From Kumtagia sp963820075 (GTDB lineage Bacteria > Pseudomonadota > Alphaproteobacteria > Rhizobiales > Rhizobiaceae), in contig CAWFYS010000012.1 of the NCBI GenBank assembly GCA_963820075.1, positions 310,001 to 374,000 of the forward strand: a stretch of DNA of 64,000 nt, given 5' to 3'. Position numbers and translations under genes: made by a program. The notes beneath the pieces are model-generated. The model did not search any database, was not told the origin of the DNA, and was given only the letters and a program-made list of their open reading frames with translations. Shown in pieces: positions 19,373 through 29,520 of the stretch (position 1 is its first letter; each line of letters begins with the position of its first letter).

Positions 19373-20041
19373 TCAGCCTGCTTCGACGGGCTTTCGGACG
19401 AGTCTCAAGATCGTATCCACATTGAAATCTATCCGCGCCTTCAGGGCTTCCGGGCTCATAAAGTCACGCTTGTACAGCACGGTCCCGGTGAAGCGGTTGG
19501 TGAAATAGTAATAGCTGATCGCCGCGATGGTCACGTTCAGCTGCATTTCGTCTATTCCCTCACGGAATACACCCTCGCGAACACCCCGATCGATAATATC
19601 CTGCACCATGCCGTGCAACGGCCGGTTGATTGCCTCGATATTGGTCGACGCTCTGAGATGTTTTGCCTTGTGGAGGTTCTCGCTGTTTACCAGCGTCAAG
19701 AATTCCGGGTGGTCCAGATAATATTTCCACGTGAAGCGAACGAGCTTTTCCAGCGCTTCCACCGCGGGCAGCTCCGCGAGGTCGAGTTTGGCCTCCGCCG
19801 TGCGAATCTCGAGATAGGCCTGTTCCAAAACCGTCTGGAAGAGACGGTCCTTGCTCTCGAAATAATGATAGATCATGCGCTTGTTGGCTTTCGCCTTCTC
19901 GGCGATATCGTCAACGCGCGCGCCGCCCAGGCCGAGCTGGGCGAAAACGCGCTTTGCGGCGGCAAGGATCCGCTTCTGCGTGGCTTCCGCATCTCGCAGG
20001 CGCGGTTTTCCCGGCTGACGCTTTTGTATCGACTTCTCCAT
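19373..20041 (-). CDS. TetR family transcriptional regulator, likely controller of the 20-36 kb catabolic genes
   Basis: 222-residue repressor-type protein. The N-terminal helix-turn-helix covers about residues 22-68 (ILAAAKRVFAQLGLGGARVDDI, then ANKRMIYHYFESKDRLF). The C-terminal ligand domain ends FNVDTILRLVRKPVEAG and resembles the TetR_C group of aromatic/lipid regulators. A 16-bp palindrome, GTAACCAGATAGTTAC, lies 82 bp upstream, and four related copies precede the nearby catabolic operons. Autoregulation and control of the cluster are therefore inferred. Confidence 0.9.
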   Translation of the reverse strand: MEKSIQKRQPGKPRLRDAEATQKRILAAAKRVFAQLGLGGARVDDIAEKAKANKRMIYHYFESKDRLFQTVLEQAYLEIRTAEAKLDLAELPAVEALEKLVRFTWKYYLDHPEFLTLVNSENLHKAKHLRASTNIEAINRPLHGMVQDIIDRGVREGVFREGIDEMQLNVTIAAISYYYFTNRFTGTVLYKRDFMSPEALKARIDFNVDTILRLVRKPVEAG

Positions 20042-20123
20042 CCACGCACCTTCTGCCCTTTTTTAAGCCGCGTCCCTTGGCGCTTGCCCTTGTTCGGATT
20101 GCTGCCGCCGGCCAGCCCTCAGA

Positions 20124-20139
20124 GTAACCAGATAGTTAC
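20124..20139. promoter_or_regulatory. Operator O1 upstream of the TetR gene
   Basis: Perfect palindrome GTAACCAGATAGTTAC in its outer arms (GTAAC/GTTAC). It is shared, with few changes, with sites at 20311, 29466, 33644 and 33756, all just upstream of genes in this cluster. Confidence 0.75.
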
Positions 20140-20310
20140 ATGTCCGGGACGCCGCGTCCAGTTCGAAATGCTGAGCGGATCGTGCCAGGGTCTTAAATCA
20201 TTTCAGTAGCTTAGCCTTGCAGCCCCAACGCCGCGCTATACGCGCTCCAACGATTGTCGGCGCGCGTCGGCGCGCGCCTCTTGTAATTGCCGAAAAAATC
20301 GGCTAACGAA

Positions 20311-20326
20311 GTAACTAGTTAGTGCA
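20311..20326. promoter_or_regulatory. Operator O2 upstream of the ABC transporter operon
   Basis: GTAACTAGTTAGTGCA, matching 11 of 16 positions of O1 with a conserved left arm and core. It lies 21 bp before the ATG of the binding-protein gene. A possible promoter, TTGTAA (20281) with 17 bp to TAACGA (20304), would place this site over the transcription start. Confidence 0.6.
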
Positions 20327-20346
20327 AAACGTGCTGGGAGGAACCC

Positions 20347-21442
20347 ATGGTGAAGTCGATACTGTCAATTGAAACCGCCCTCTTGAACCGCCGCTCGCTG
20401 CTCAAGGGAATTGCCGGCCTCGGTGCTGCCGGCGTCGTCGGCGGCGCGTTTGCCCGCCCCGCGATCGCTCAGGAAACCACTTGGACGCTCGCGAATTCCA
20501 TGCGCTCGCTGGCCAATCCGTATCACGCGTCCTTCGCCAAGGGCGGAGAGGAATTCGCCAAGTCGATCGGTGCGAAATACGAGACGCTGGTCACCGAAGG
20601 AAACTCGGAGAAAGGGATTTCGGACATCAAGGCGCTGTTGCAGCGCACCGGCGGCAAGCTGATCGTCAATGTCGATCCGAACGACTCGCCGGACGCGCGC
20701 GTCATCGTCGAGGAGGTAAAGAAGGCTGGCGGCTTCGTGGTCACCCAGTGGAACAAGCCCGACGATCTGCATCCGTGGGATTTCGATCCGAATTACGTGG
20801 CTCACATGTCCTTCGACGGCGTGCCTAACGCGGAAGCCATCGCCAATGCGCTTTTCAAGGCATTCGGCGGTGAAGGCGGCATCGTCGCGCTGGGCGGCAT
20901 CCTGTCCAACGTGCCGGCCATCGAGCGCAAGCTCGGCCTCGACAACGCCATTGCCAAGACCGGCGGCAAGGTGACGCTGCTCGACTTCCAGCCGGCGGAC
21001 TGGAACGAACAGAAGGCCTTTGACATCACGCAGGCCTGGATCACCCGCTTCGGCGATGAGATCAAGGGTGTCTTCGCGGCCAATGACGGCATGGGAATGG
21101 GCGCGCTGGAAGCGCTTCGCCAGAACAACCTGGCCGGCACGGTCCCGGTCGTCGGCATCGACGGCATCGATGCGGCCCTGGCGGCTGTCGAGGCGGGCGA
21201 GTTCGCCGGCACCGTCGCCTGGGATCCCATGTGGACCGGCGGCCATGGGCCTCGCCATTCCCCATGCCCACGTCACCGGCAAGATCGACATCACCAAGGA
21301 ACCGAAGGAACACCGGGAATTCTACGGCACCGGCATTGTGGTCACCAAGGACAATGTCGCCGCCTACAGGAGCAATCCCCCCACGCTCGACTTCAACGAC
21401 CTCTGGGGAAAAGTCACCGGCCAGGTTCAGTACCGCAGCTAA
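20347..21442 (+). pseudogene. Sugar ABC transporter substrate-binding protein (Tat-exported), single frameshift
   Basis: Periplasmic binding protein of the Peripla_BP_4 (ribose/xylose) family. The leader contains a twin-arginine motif, NRRSLLKGIAGLGAAG, then AQETTWTLANSMRSLANPYH. Hinge and ligand segments include IVNVDPNDSPDAR, VFAANDGMGMGALEAL and VPVVGIDGIDAAL. A shift at 21243-21244 (extra C before ATGGGC) moves the frame. Corrected, it continues MGLAIPHAHVTGKIDI and ends GQVQYRS, about 364 residues. A GGGAGG Shine-Dalgarno precedes the ATG. First gene of the transporter operon, under operator O2. Confidence 0.85.
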
Positions 21443-21505
21443 CGTCAAGGCCAAAGCGCAACCGGGCGCCGGGCGCCCGGTTGCTCAGGCACAGGCGAGG
21501 AGGCC

Positions 21506-22489
21506 ATGGCCGTGCACGCGAGCAAAACAACTTCAATCTCCTATCTCGAGCATTGGCGGCGCTGGGCCCCGGTGGCGGTGCTGATTGCACTTTGCGTGCT
21601 GGTCAGCCTGTTCAATCCCAACTTCCTGACGGTCGGCAATTTCGTTCGCCTGCTGAATTCCGCCGCCATCCCGGTCGTGCTTTGCATGGGCGCGACCTTC
21701 GTCATCCTGATGGGTTCCATCGACCTGTCGGTCGAGGGCGTGGTCGCACTGACGGCGGTAATTGCCAGCCTTCTCGTCGCAAACGACATCACAAACATCT
21801 CGATCGGGCTGGCCGCGGTGCCGCTTGCGGTTCTCGTCGGCGGCTTGATGGGCTTCCTGAACGGCTTCGTTCACGTCAAGCTCAAGACCCCGTCCTTCAT
21901 GACGACGCTCGGCATCGGCTTTGCGGGTCTCGGCGTCGCGACCGCGATCCTCGGCGGCCAGACTGTTCGCATTGCCGACCCGACCTTCCGCTTTCTATCG
22001 CTCGGCCGCATTCTGGGCATCCCGATGGCCGTGTGGATCGCGCTGATCGCCTTCCTCGTCGCGCTGACGGTCCAGCAGCGCACGCGCATCGGCCGCTGGA
22101 TCTATGCCATCGGCACGGATGAGGTCACGGCACGCCATGCCGGCATTCCGGTCGAGCGTACGCGCATCCTGGTCTTCGCGATTGCCGGTCTGTTCTACGG
22201 GCTTGGCGGCGTTATGGCGGCCGCGCAGTTCGGCCAGGGCCATGCCCTGATCAGCCAGGGCCGGTTATTCACCACCATCACCGCTGTCGTGGTTGGCGGC
22301 ACCGCGCTGTCAGGCGGCGTCGGCTCCGTCGTCAATTCGGTCATCGGCGTCTTCGTCGTCGTCGTACTGGCGAACGGCATGGTGCTGATGGGCATCGAGC
22401 CTTACGTGCAACAAGGCGTGCAGGGACTGCTGATCATTGCTGCGGTGTCGCTGGCGCTCGACCGGTCAAGACTGGCGGTGGTCAAATGA
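21506..22489 (+). CDS. Sugar ABC transporter permease (RbsC family)
   Basis: 327 residues with 8-10 hydrophobic spans. Family features are FVILMGSIDLSVEGVVALTAV near residue 65, the EAA-like loop IGTDEVTARHAGIPVERTRI and FTTITAVVVGGTALSGGVGS. Intact, unlike its neighbours. Its stop overlaps the ATPase start (ATGA at 22486-22489). It probably pairs with the second permease encoded after the ATPase. Confidence 0.92.
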   Translation: MAVHASKTTSISYLEHWRRWAPVAVLIALCVLVSLFNPNFLTVGNFVRLLNSAAIPVVLCMGATFVILMGSIDLSVEGVVALTAVIASLLVANDITNISIGLAAVPLAVLVGGLMGFLNGFVHVKLKTPSFMTTLGIGFAGLGVATAILGGQTVRIADPTFRFLSLGRILGIPMAVWIALIAFLVALTVQQRTRIGRWIYAIGTDEVTARHAGIPVERTRILVFAIAGLFYGLGGVMAAAQFGQGHALISQGRLFTTITAVVVGGTALSGGVGSVVNSVIGVFVVVVLANGMVLMGIEPYVQQGVQGLLIIAAVSLALDRSRLAVVK

Positions 22490-24020
22490 ACGCGCAAATC
22501 CAAACCGCCGCGCCGCCGCTTGAATTGCGCGGCGTGTCGAAATCCTTCCCCGGCGTAAAGGCCCTGGACGACATTTCTCTAGCAATCAACCGACACGAGG
22601 TCGTCGGCATCATCGGCGAGAACGGCGCGGGAAAGACCTCGCTGCTCAAGGTGCTGAACGGCATCTACCAGGCCGATGGCGGCCAGTTGCTGGTCGACGG
22701 CAAGGTGGTCAAGCTCGCCTCGCCTCGCCACGCCTTCGACTCCGGCATCGCCATGGTGTTCCAGGAACAGTCGATCCTGCCCTCGCTGACGGTGGCGGAG
22801 AATATCTTTCTGGGCCGCGAGGAGGAGTTCCTGCGCTATGGACTGATCTCCAAGGCGCGCATGAACGAGGCCGCTTCCGTCGAGCTGAAGAAAGTGCATC
22901 TCGACGTGCATCCCGGCACGGCCTGCTCGCGGCTCACCTTCGCGGACCGCCAGATGGTGGAGATCGCCAAGGCCTTGTCGCTCGACAGCCGCATCAACGG
23001 CAACATCACCATCCTGCTCGACGAGCCCACCTCGGTGCTGGAGCGCAAGGAGGTGGAGCTGCTGTTCGAAATCATCGCCGACCTCAAGAAGCGAGCATCG
23101 ATCGCCTTTATCTCGCACCGCCTGGACGAGGTGCTGGCTGTCACCGACCGCATCTACGTGCATGCGCGACGGCAAGGTGGTGAAGGAACTTGCCAGCAAG
23201 GGCGCGACCGAGAAGGACATGCATCAATACATGGTCGGGCGCCAGCTCCACACCGAATACTACCGCGAAGCGCGCCAGGCCGTTCCGGGACAGAAGGTTC
23301 TCATCGAAGCGAGCGGCCTCGGCAAGGCGGGCGCCTTCAAGGATGTCTCCTTCAAGCTGCATGAAGGCGAGGTGCTGGGCATTGCCGGCGTCATCGGCTC
23401 GGGCCGCGAGGATCTCGCCCGCTGCCTCGCGGGCCACACGCCGGCCGATGCCGGAACGCTCAAAGTCGACGGCAGGACGGCCAGGTTCGCCTCCGTCCCG
23501 GATGCGACCGCACGTGGCATCGGCCTGGTTCCGGCCGAACGCAAGATCGAGGGCCTGGTCGCCCAGTTCAGCGTGGCGGAAAACATGACGCTCGCGGCCC
23601 TGCCGAAATTCGTCTCCGGCGGCATGCTGAAATTCGCCGCCGAGAATGCAAGAGGCGAGGAAGTGGATCGACCGGCTGAAGATCAAGACACCGTCCGCCA
23701 ACACCATGGTGGGCTCGCTCTCCGGCGGCAACCAGCAAAAAGTCGTGCTGGCGAAATGGCGCATCGCCGGGGTCAAGGTGCTGATACTCGATCACCCGAC
23801 GCGCGGTATCGATGTCGGCGCCAAGGAAGACGTCTACGAACTGGTGCGCGACATGACGGCCGAGGGGCTCGCCGTCATTCTGCTCGGCGACACGCTCGAG
23901 GAAGTCATCGGCCTTTCCAGCCGCGTCCTCGCCATGCGTGACGGCGAAGTCACCGCCAGTTTCGATGCACCGCCCGGCGGCAAACCGACTCAAGTCGAAC
24001 TCGTGGAAAATATGGTGTGA
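22486..24020 (+). pseudogene. Sugar ABC transporter ATP-binding protein (double domain), two frameshifts
   Basis: RbsA/MglA-type tandem ATPase. Domain 1 has Walker A GENGAGKTS, TFADRQMVEIAKALS and LLDEPTSVLERKEVELLF. Domain 2 has GVIGSGREDLARCLAG, VPAERKIEGLVAQFSVAENM, LSGGNQQKVVLAKW and LDHPTRGIDVGAKEDVYELV. The frame changes at 23158-23162 (extra C before ATGCGCGACGG) and 23645-23646 (AA for A). With both corrected a full protein of about 510 residues results. The H of DHPTRG replaces the usual E of the second Walker B, as often seen in this family. Confidence 0.85.
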
Positions 24021-24024
24021 TCTC

Positions 24025-24977
24025 ATGAGCGATGAACTGAAAGCCCGGGTCCAGACCTATCTGCCGGTCATCTTTCTGATTGTGCTGGTTCTGCTCGTCG
24101 GCGCCTACGATCCGAGCTTCTTCTCGCTGGACAACTTCCTGTCAGTCACCGCCGACACCATGACACTCTTCCTGATGGCGTCCGGCGTCACATTCGTCAT
24201 CATCATCGGCGGAATCGATCTTTCGATCCAGGCAGTGGCGTCGATGGCAAGCTGCATCCTCGCCGCCTACCTCGACGCGCTTCGGTATCTGGACGATCCC
24301 GCTTGCGGTTCTCGGCGGCGCGGTTGCGGGTTTTGCCGGCAGCATCGTCTCGACCAAGCTGCGGATTCCCTCCTTCATCGCCACGCTTGCCGTCAGCGGC
24401 GTCGTGACTGTCGGCCGGTTACTGGTTTTCGGGCACGCGTTCGATCAATATTCCGCCCGATCTTTCGGCCAGCTATCTGTTCTGGGCGGTCGGCGACACG
24501 TTGGGCATTCCCAATGAGATCTGGGTCGGCGCAATCGTGATGGTCCTGCTGAGCGTGCTGCTGCAGCTCACGCCGTTCGGGCGCCTGGTCCGCGGCGTCG
24601 GTGCGCAGGAGCAGGCGGTGATCGCTTCCGGCATCAATGTCGATCGCATCAAGATCGCCGCCTACACGCTCTCCGGCACCATGGCCGCGCTCGCCGGCGT
24701 CGTCATGGCGGCGCGGCTGGGCTCCGGCTCGCCGACGCTGGCCAATGAGTTCCTGCTGCCGGCCATCGCCTCGATCATCGTCGGCGGCACGGCCATCACC
24801 GGCGGCGTCGGATCGGTCTGGCGCACTTTCGTCGGCGCGCTGATCGTACAGGTCGTGCGCATCGGCATGACCTTCATGGGCGTTTCGGTGTTCGCCCAGC
24901 AGATCGTCTTCGGCTTCATACTCGTCGCCGCCGTCGCCGTAACCATGGACCGCGGCAAGTTGCTCGTCGTCAAATAA
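24025..24977 (+). pseudogene. Sugar ABC transporter permease, second subunit, two frameshifts
   Basis: RbsC-type permease starting MSDELKARVQTYLPVIFLIVL with FVIIIGGIDLSIQAVASMAS. Shifts at 24281-24282 and 24419-24420 (one extra T each) break the frame. Corrected, it runs IWTIPLAVLGGAVAGFAGSI, WFSGTRSINIPPDLSASYLF and RGVGAQEQAVIASGINVDRIK, ending DRGKLLVVK, about 317 residues. The last 159 codons (24501-24977) are open on their own. It ends the transporter part of the operon. Confidence 0.83.
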
Positions 24978-24999
24978 CGAAAGACACATGGAGACCACC

Positions 25000-26500
25000 A
25001 TGGACGTCCGCAGTCCACACCCTTCGCTGCCCGCGCAGCCGCGCGCTTTCGACTTTTTTGTCGACGGCGCTTGGGTAAGAACCGGCGAGCGCAAGACGCT
25101 CGATCGCCTCAGCCCCGGCCATGACATTGCGGTGACAACCATCGCGCTCTGCACCGGGGCCGATGTCGACCACGCCGTCAGGGTTGCGCGCCAGGCCTTC
25201 GAGGACCGCCGCTGGTCGGGACAATCTTCGGCCGAGCGCGCCGCCATTCTGCTGAAGGCCGCGCAGGGCATCCGCGCGCGCGCCGAGGAACTGGCGCTGC
25301 TCGAAACGCTTGAGACCGGCAAGCCGATCAGCCAGTCGCGCGGCGAAATCGAGGGCGCGGCCAACATCTACGAATATGCCGCCGGCGCGGCGCGGATGCT
25401 GCATGGCGAAACCTTCAACAATCTTGGCGACAGCATCCTCGGTCTGGTCACGCGCGAGCCGATCGGCGTCGTCGGCCTGATCACGCCGTGGAATTTCCCT
25501 TTCTTCATCCTCTCCGAACGTGTGCCGTTCATTCTGGCCGCCGGCTGTACGATCGTCTGCAAGCCTTCCGAATTCACCTCCTCCACGACGCTCATCATGG
25601 CGGACATCCTGTCCGAGGCAGGATTGCCCGCCGGCGTGTTCAACGTCGTCACAGGGCTCGGCGCCGAGGTCGGACAGGCGATCACCGAGCATCCCGACAT
25701 CGACATGGTGTCCTTCACCGGCTCGACGGCGACAGGCCGGCGGACGCTGCAGGCTTCGGCCGGCAACTTCAAGAAGCTCGGCCTGGAGCTCGGCGGCAAG
25801 AACCCGCAGATCGTCTTTGCCGATGCCGACCTCGAGGATGCCGCCGACGGGGTCGTATTCAGCATGTGCTTCAACGCCGGCCAGTGCTGCGTCGGCGGCA
25901 GCCGGCTTATTGTCGAACGCTCGATCGCCGCGACATTCGAAAAGCTCGTCGCCGAAAAGCTGGCCAGGGTGCGCGTCGGCGATCCGCTCGATCCGCGCAC
26001 TCAACTCGGCGCGATCGTCACGCCGCAGCACAACGACAAGATCCTCGGGCTACATCGAGAAGGGCCGCCAGGCTGGTGCGCGGCTGATATGCGGCGGCGG
26101 TCAGGTAGAGACCAGTCCGGGACTGTTCATCCAGCCGACGCTGTTCGGCGACGTGACGACCGATATGGCGATCGCACAGGAAGAGATCTTCGGCCCGGTG
26201 CTCGGCATCATTGCCTTCGACACGGCCGACGAGGCCGTCAGCATCGCCAACGACATCGTTTACGGCCTCGCCGCTTCCATCTGGACGAAGGACATCGACA
26301 AGGCGGTCTCGACCATGCGCCGGGTCAAAGCAGGGCGCACCTGGATCAATTGCACAATTACCGGCGGTCCCGAAATGCCGATCGGCGGCTTCAAGCAGTC
26401 CGGCTGGGGTCGCGAGACCGGCATCTACGGGGTCGAGGAATACACGCAGGTGAAGTCCTGCCATATCGAGCTCGGCAAGCGTTCGCCCTGGGTGTCGTGA
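25000..26500 (+). pseudogene. Aldehyde dehydrogenase (NAD-dependent, ALDH superfamily), single frameshift
   Basis: Oxidises an aldehyde to the acid. Visible are GVVGLITPWNFPFFILSERV (cofactor-binding), FTGSTATGRRTLQ, LELGGKNPQIVFADADLEDA with the general-base Glu, and NAGQCCVGGSRLI with the catalytic Cys. A shift at 26047-26049 (GGG for GG) is followed by YIEKGRQAGARLICGGG, EEIFGPVLGIIAFD and GGFKQSGWGRETGIYGVEEYT. Corrected length is about 499. GGAG 6 nt before the ATG at 25000 favours that start over 24988. The stop overlaps the next start by one base. Confidence 0.85.
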
Positions 26501-28097
26501 TGGCCGCCTACGACTACATCATCGTCGGTGGCGGCTCGTCGGGATGCGTGCTCGCCAACCGGCTGAGCGAGGATCCGGACTGCAAGGTGCTGCTGCTGGA
26601 GGCGGGCGGCAAGGACACCAACCCTTACATCCACATGCCGGTCGGCTTCGCCAAAATGACCGCCGGGCCGCTGACCTGGGGGCTTGCCACCACGCCGCAG
26701 AAGCACGCCAACAACCGCGAGATCGCCTATGCGCAGGCGCGGGTGATCGGCGGCGGCAGCTCGATCAACGCCGAGGTCTACACGCGCGGCCATCCGTCCG
26801 ACTACGATCGCGTGGGCCAGCGAGGAAGGCGCGACGGGCTGGTCATTCAAGGAGGTGCAGCCCTATTTCCTGCGCGCCGAGGGCAATGACACGCTGGCCG
26901 GCGAGTGGCACAACACGGAGGGACCGCTCGGCGTCTCGAACCTGAAGACGCCCCAGAAGATGAGCCAGGTCTTTGTGCAGGCCTGCCAGCAATATGGCAT
27001 GCCCTACAATCCGGATTTCAACGGCCCGGAGCAAGGCGGGACCAGCATCTATCAGACGACGACCCGCAACGCGCGGCGCTGTTCGGCCGCTGTCGCCTAT
27101 CTGAAGCCGGTCCAGGACCGGAAGAACCTCACCATCCAGACCGATTGCCAGGTGTCGCGCGTCGTGATCGAGAACGGCCGCGCCAAGGCCGTGCGCTACT
27201 GTCATGCCAGACACGAAGTGACCGCCACGGCCGAGCGCGAAGTGTTGGTCACCGCCGGCGCGATCGGATCGCCCAAGCTGATGATGCTTTCCGGCATCGG
27301 TCCTGCGGACCATCTGAAATCGCTGGGTATCGCGGTTATTCACGACGCGCCCGAGGTCGGCGCGAATCTGAGCGATCACTACGGCATCGACCTGGTCTAC
27401 GAGCTGACCGGTCCCTACAGCCTGGACAAATACAACAAGCCGCATTTCATGCTGTGGGCCGGCTTGCAGTATCTGATGTTCAAATCGGGCCCGGTGACCT
27501 CGAACGTCGTCGAGGGAGGCGCGTTCTGGTATGGCGGACGAGAACGCCTCCTGTCCCGATCTGCAGTTCCATTTTCTGTGTGGCGCGGGTGTCGAGGCGG
27601 GCGTGCCGTCGATTCCGTCCGGCTCGGGCGTGACGTTGAACTCCTACACGCTGCGGCCGAAGAGCCGCGGCAGCGTATGCCTGCGCTCGGCCGATCTCGC
27701 CGACAAACCGCTGGTCGATCCGAACTTCCTGGCGGAGGCCGAAGATGTCAGGACTTCCATCGAGGGCGTGAAAATCAGCCGCGAGGTGATGCATCAGCCG
27801 GCCTTCTCGAACTATGTGAAGCGCGAGCATTTCCCCGGTACGGAAGTCAGGACGCAGGCCGATTTCGAGGCCTATGCGCGCCAGTACGGACGCACGTCCT
27901 ATCACCCGGTAGGCACCTGCCGCATGGGTTCCGACGCGCGGTCCGTCGTCGATCCGCTGTTGCGCGTGCGCGGCATAGACGGCCTGCGCATCTGCGATTC
28001 CTCGGTAATGCCGAGCCTCATCGGATCGAACACGAATGCCGCCACAATCATGATCGGCGAGAAGGCATCGGATCTGATTCGAGGCAACAGATATTAG
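26500..28097 (+). pseudogene. GMC family FAD oxidoreductase (choline dehydrogenase-like), two frameshifts
   Basis: Flavoprotein alcohol dehydrogenase or oxidase. The ADP-binding start is YDYIIVGGGSSGCVLANRLSE, with QARVIGGGSSINAEVYTRGHP (GMC signature 1), VLVTAGAIGSPKLMMLSGIGP (signature 2) and the catalytic His in SYHPVGTCRMGSD. Shifts at 26809-26816 (extra G) and 27536-27537 (GG for G) interrupt it; corrected, about 531 residues ending SDLIRGNRY. The likely role is oxidising an alcohol to the aldehyde used by the dehydrogenase encoded before it. The TAG stop is the first triplet of repeat D1. Confidence 0.85.
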
Positions 28098-28212
28098 GGC
28101 AAGTTGCGGTTGGATTGAATCAATCTGTTTCCCGGACGGCGCGGCGCTCCACCAGGAGGGTCGCGAGGTCGTACGGTGGTACGGCCGAGCGAGCCGACGC
28201 CGTGTGCGGCGC
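28095..28212. repeat. Family D element, partial copy D1
   Basis: Begins TAGGGCAAGTTGCGG and continues with CCACCAGGAGGGTCGCGAGG and GTACGGTGGTACGGCC, nearly matching the left part of the complete element at 31887-32138. The right part is missing and a family B element abuts it. The first three bases are the stop codon of the GMC oxidoreductase gene. Confidence 0.75.
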
Positions 28213-28380
28213 CACCTTCTCCCCTTGTGGAGAAGGTGCTTGCGAAGCGAAGGCGGATGAGGGTGCGCGAAGGCTTCGAACAGTGCGGAACACGCACCGA
28301 CCGAGGTTCTTCGATCGGCCGCGTTTCGTACACCCCTCATCCGTCTCGCCCTGCGGCTCGCACCTTCTCCCACAAGGTTT
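28213..28380. repeat. Family B hairpin element
   Basis: Left half CACCTTCTCCCCTTGTGGAG with CGGATGAGGG; right half CCCCTCATCCG with GCACCTTCTCCCACAAGG. It forms a long imperfect hairpin. It occupies the gap between two convergent genes together with D1 and the partial family A copy at 28462-28507. No gene is present from 28098 to 28558. Confidence 0.65.
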
Positions 28381-28461
28381 TGGACCGGAGACATCGCGAA
28401 CAGGTGTGCGAAGACATCGCGAACAGTTCTCCATGCTATCGAGCCAGGGCATTGAGGTCGA

Positions 28462-28507
28462 TGGTTTCTGTCGGAAAACCGTCACACACTTTTCCGGAAC
28501 CTGCTTG
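28462..28507. repeat. Partial family A element, copy A3
   Basis: Holds only the second hairpin, GTCGGAAAACCG..CACTTTTCCGGAACCTGCTTGG. It sits about 50 bp past the end of the aldo/keto reductase gene. Confidence 0.65.
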
Positions 28508-28558
28508 GTCCAGCTTTCGGGTCTGCCCTGTTGGCGGCGCCAGCAACGCGAGCCGTAT

Positions 28559-29377
28559 CTAATCCCAGTGCGGCGCCCACTTCGCGCGGTCACGCGTCAC
28601 GACGCGGTAGTTGGTTCCGGCCAGTTCGCCGATCCGAGCCATGTCCACGCTCGACAGGGTGAAGTCCATCACATCGAAATTCGCCCGGATGTTCTGAGGC
28701 TTGGTGGACATGGTGTTGACGGCGACGCCCGTCTGCAGAATCCACCGCAGCACGATTTGACCGGCCGTACGGCCATAGGCGAGGGCAAGCTCGTCGAACA
28801 ACGGATAGTTGAACACCTCGCCGCGCGCGACGGAGGCGTAGGACGACAGCGGAATGCCGGTCTCGGCCGCCGCGTGAAGCAATCTGCGCTGGTCCAGCAG
28901 CGGATGGAACTCGATCTGGTTGGCGGCGAGAGGCACGGAAACGAGCCGCCGGGCGTCCTGCATCATTGCGGCGGTATAGTTCGAGACGGCGATGTGTTTT
29001 GCATACCCCTTGCGATGGGCATCTTCCAGAAGTTCCAGCGACGGGCGGATGTCGCCACCCACGGGCGGCCAATGCACGAAAAGAACGTCGACATAGTCGA
29101 GGCCGAGATCGCGCAGGCTCGTCGTCACGCTGTCGATGAAGCGATCGGCTGAAAACTTGTCCGGATGCACCTTGGTGGCAATGCAAAGCTCGGCGCGCGG
29201 CAAATCCAGCTCCGCCAATGCCGCGCCCACATCCTTCTCGTTGCCATACATCTGTGCGGTGTCGAAGGCGCGGTAGCCGATCTCGGCGGCTGCGATCATG
29301 GATGCCGTCAGCACCTCTCCACGTAGCGGATAGGTGCCGAAACTGCGCTGGAAAGTTCCGCGGAAAAAGATGCTCAT
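28559..29377 (-). CDS. Aldo/keto reductase (2,5-diketogluconate reductase-like)
   Basis: NADPH-dependent carbonyl reductase with a TIM-barrel fold, 272 residues. The catalytic tetrad is present: D39 and Y44 (AFDTAQMYGNE), K69 (CIATKVHP) and H102 (LFVHWPPVG). The C-terminal cofactor-binding part is VAVNTMSTKPQNI. It is transcribed divergently from the CoA-transferase gene, with shared operator O3 between them, so it probably belongs to the same regulon. The substrate is unknown; it may reduce or reoxidise a keto intermediate. Confidence 0.92.
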   Translation of the reverse strand: MSIFFRGTFQRSFGTYPLRGEVLTASMIAAAEIGYRAFDTAQMYGNEKDVGAALAELDLPRAELCIATKVHPDKFSADRFIDSVTTSLRDLGLDYVDVLFVHWPPVGGDIRPSLELLEDAHRKGYAKHIAVSNYTAAMMQDARRLVSVPLAANQIEFHPLLDQRRLLHAAAETGIPLSSYASVARGEVFNYPLFDELALAYGRTAGQIVLRWILQTGVAVNTMSTKPQNIRANFDVMDFTLSSVDMARIGELAGTNYRVVTRDRAKWAPHWD

Positions 29378-29465
29378 AGCCGCCGTCCTGCTTTGGTTTC
29401 AGCCGCTTGCCCGATTTGCTGTTGCCGCCAACGGCTCTTGAACACATCCGCGACACAGTGTATAA

Positions 29466-29481
29466 ATAACTATCTGGTTAC
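29466..29481. promoter_or_regulatory. Operator O3 between the aldo/keto reductase and CoA-transferase genes
   Basis: ATAACTATCTGGTTAC; its complement GTAACCAGATAGTTAT matches O1 at 15 of 16 positions. It lies 40 bp before the CoA-transferase start and 89 bp before the aldo/keto reductase start. One dimer could therefore control both directions. Confidence 0.75.
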
Positions 29482-29520
29482 TTATTTAAATGCAAGCGCG
29501 AAAGAACGAGGTGGGTGGAG

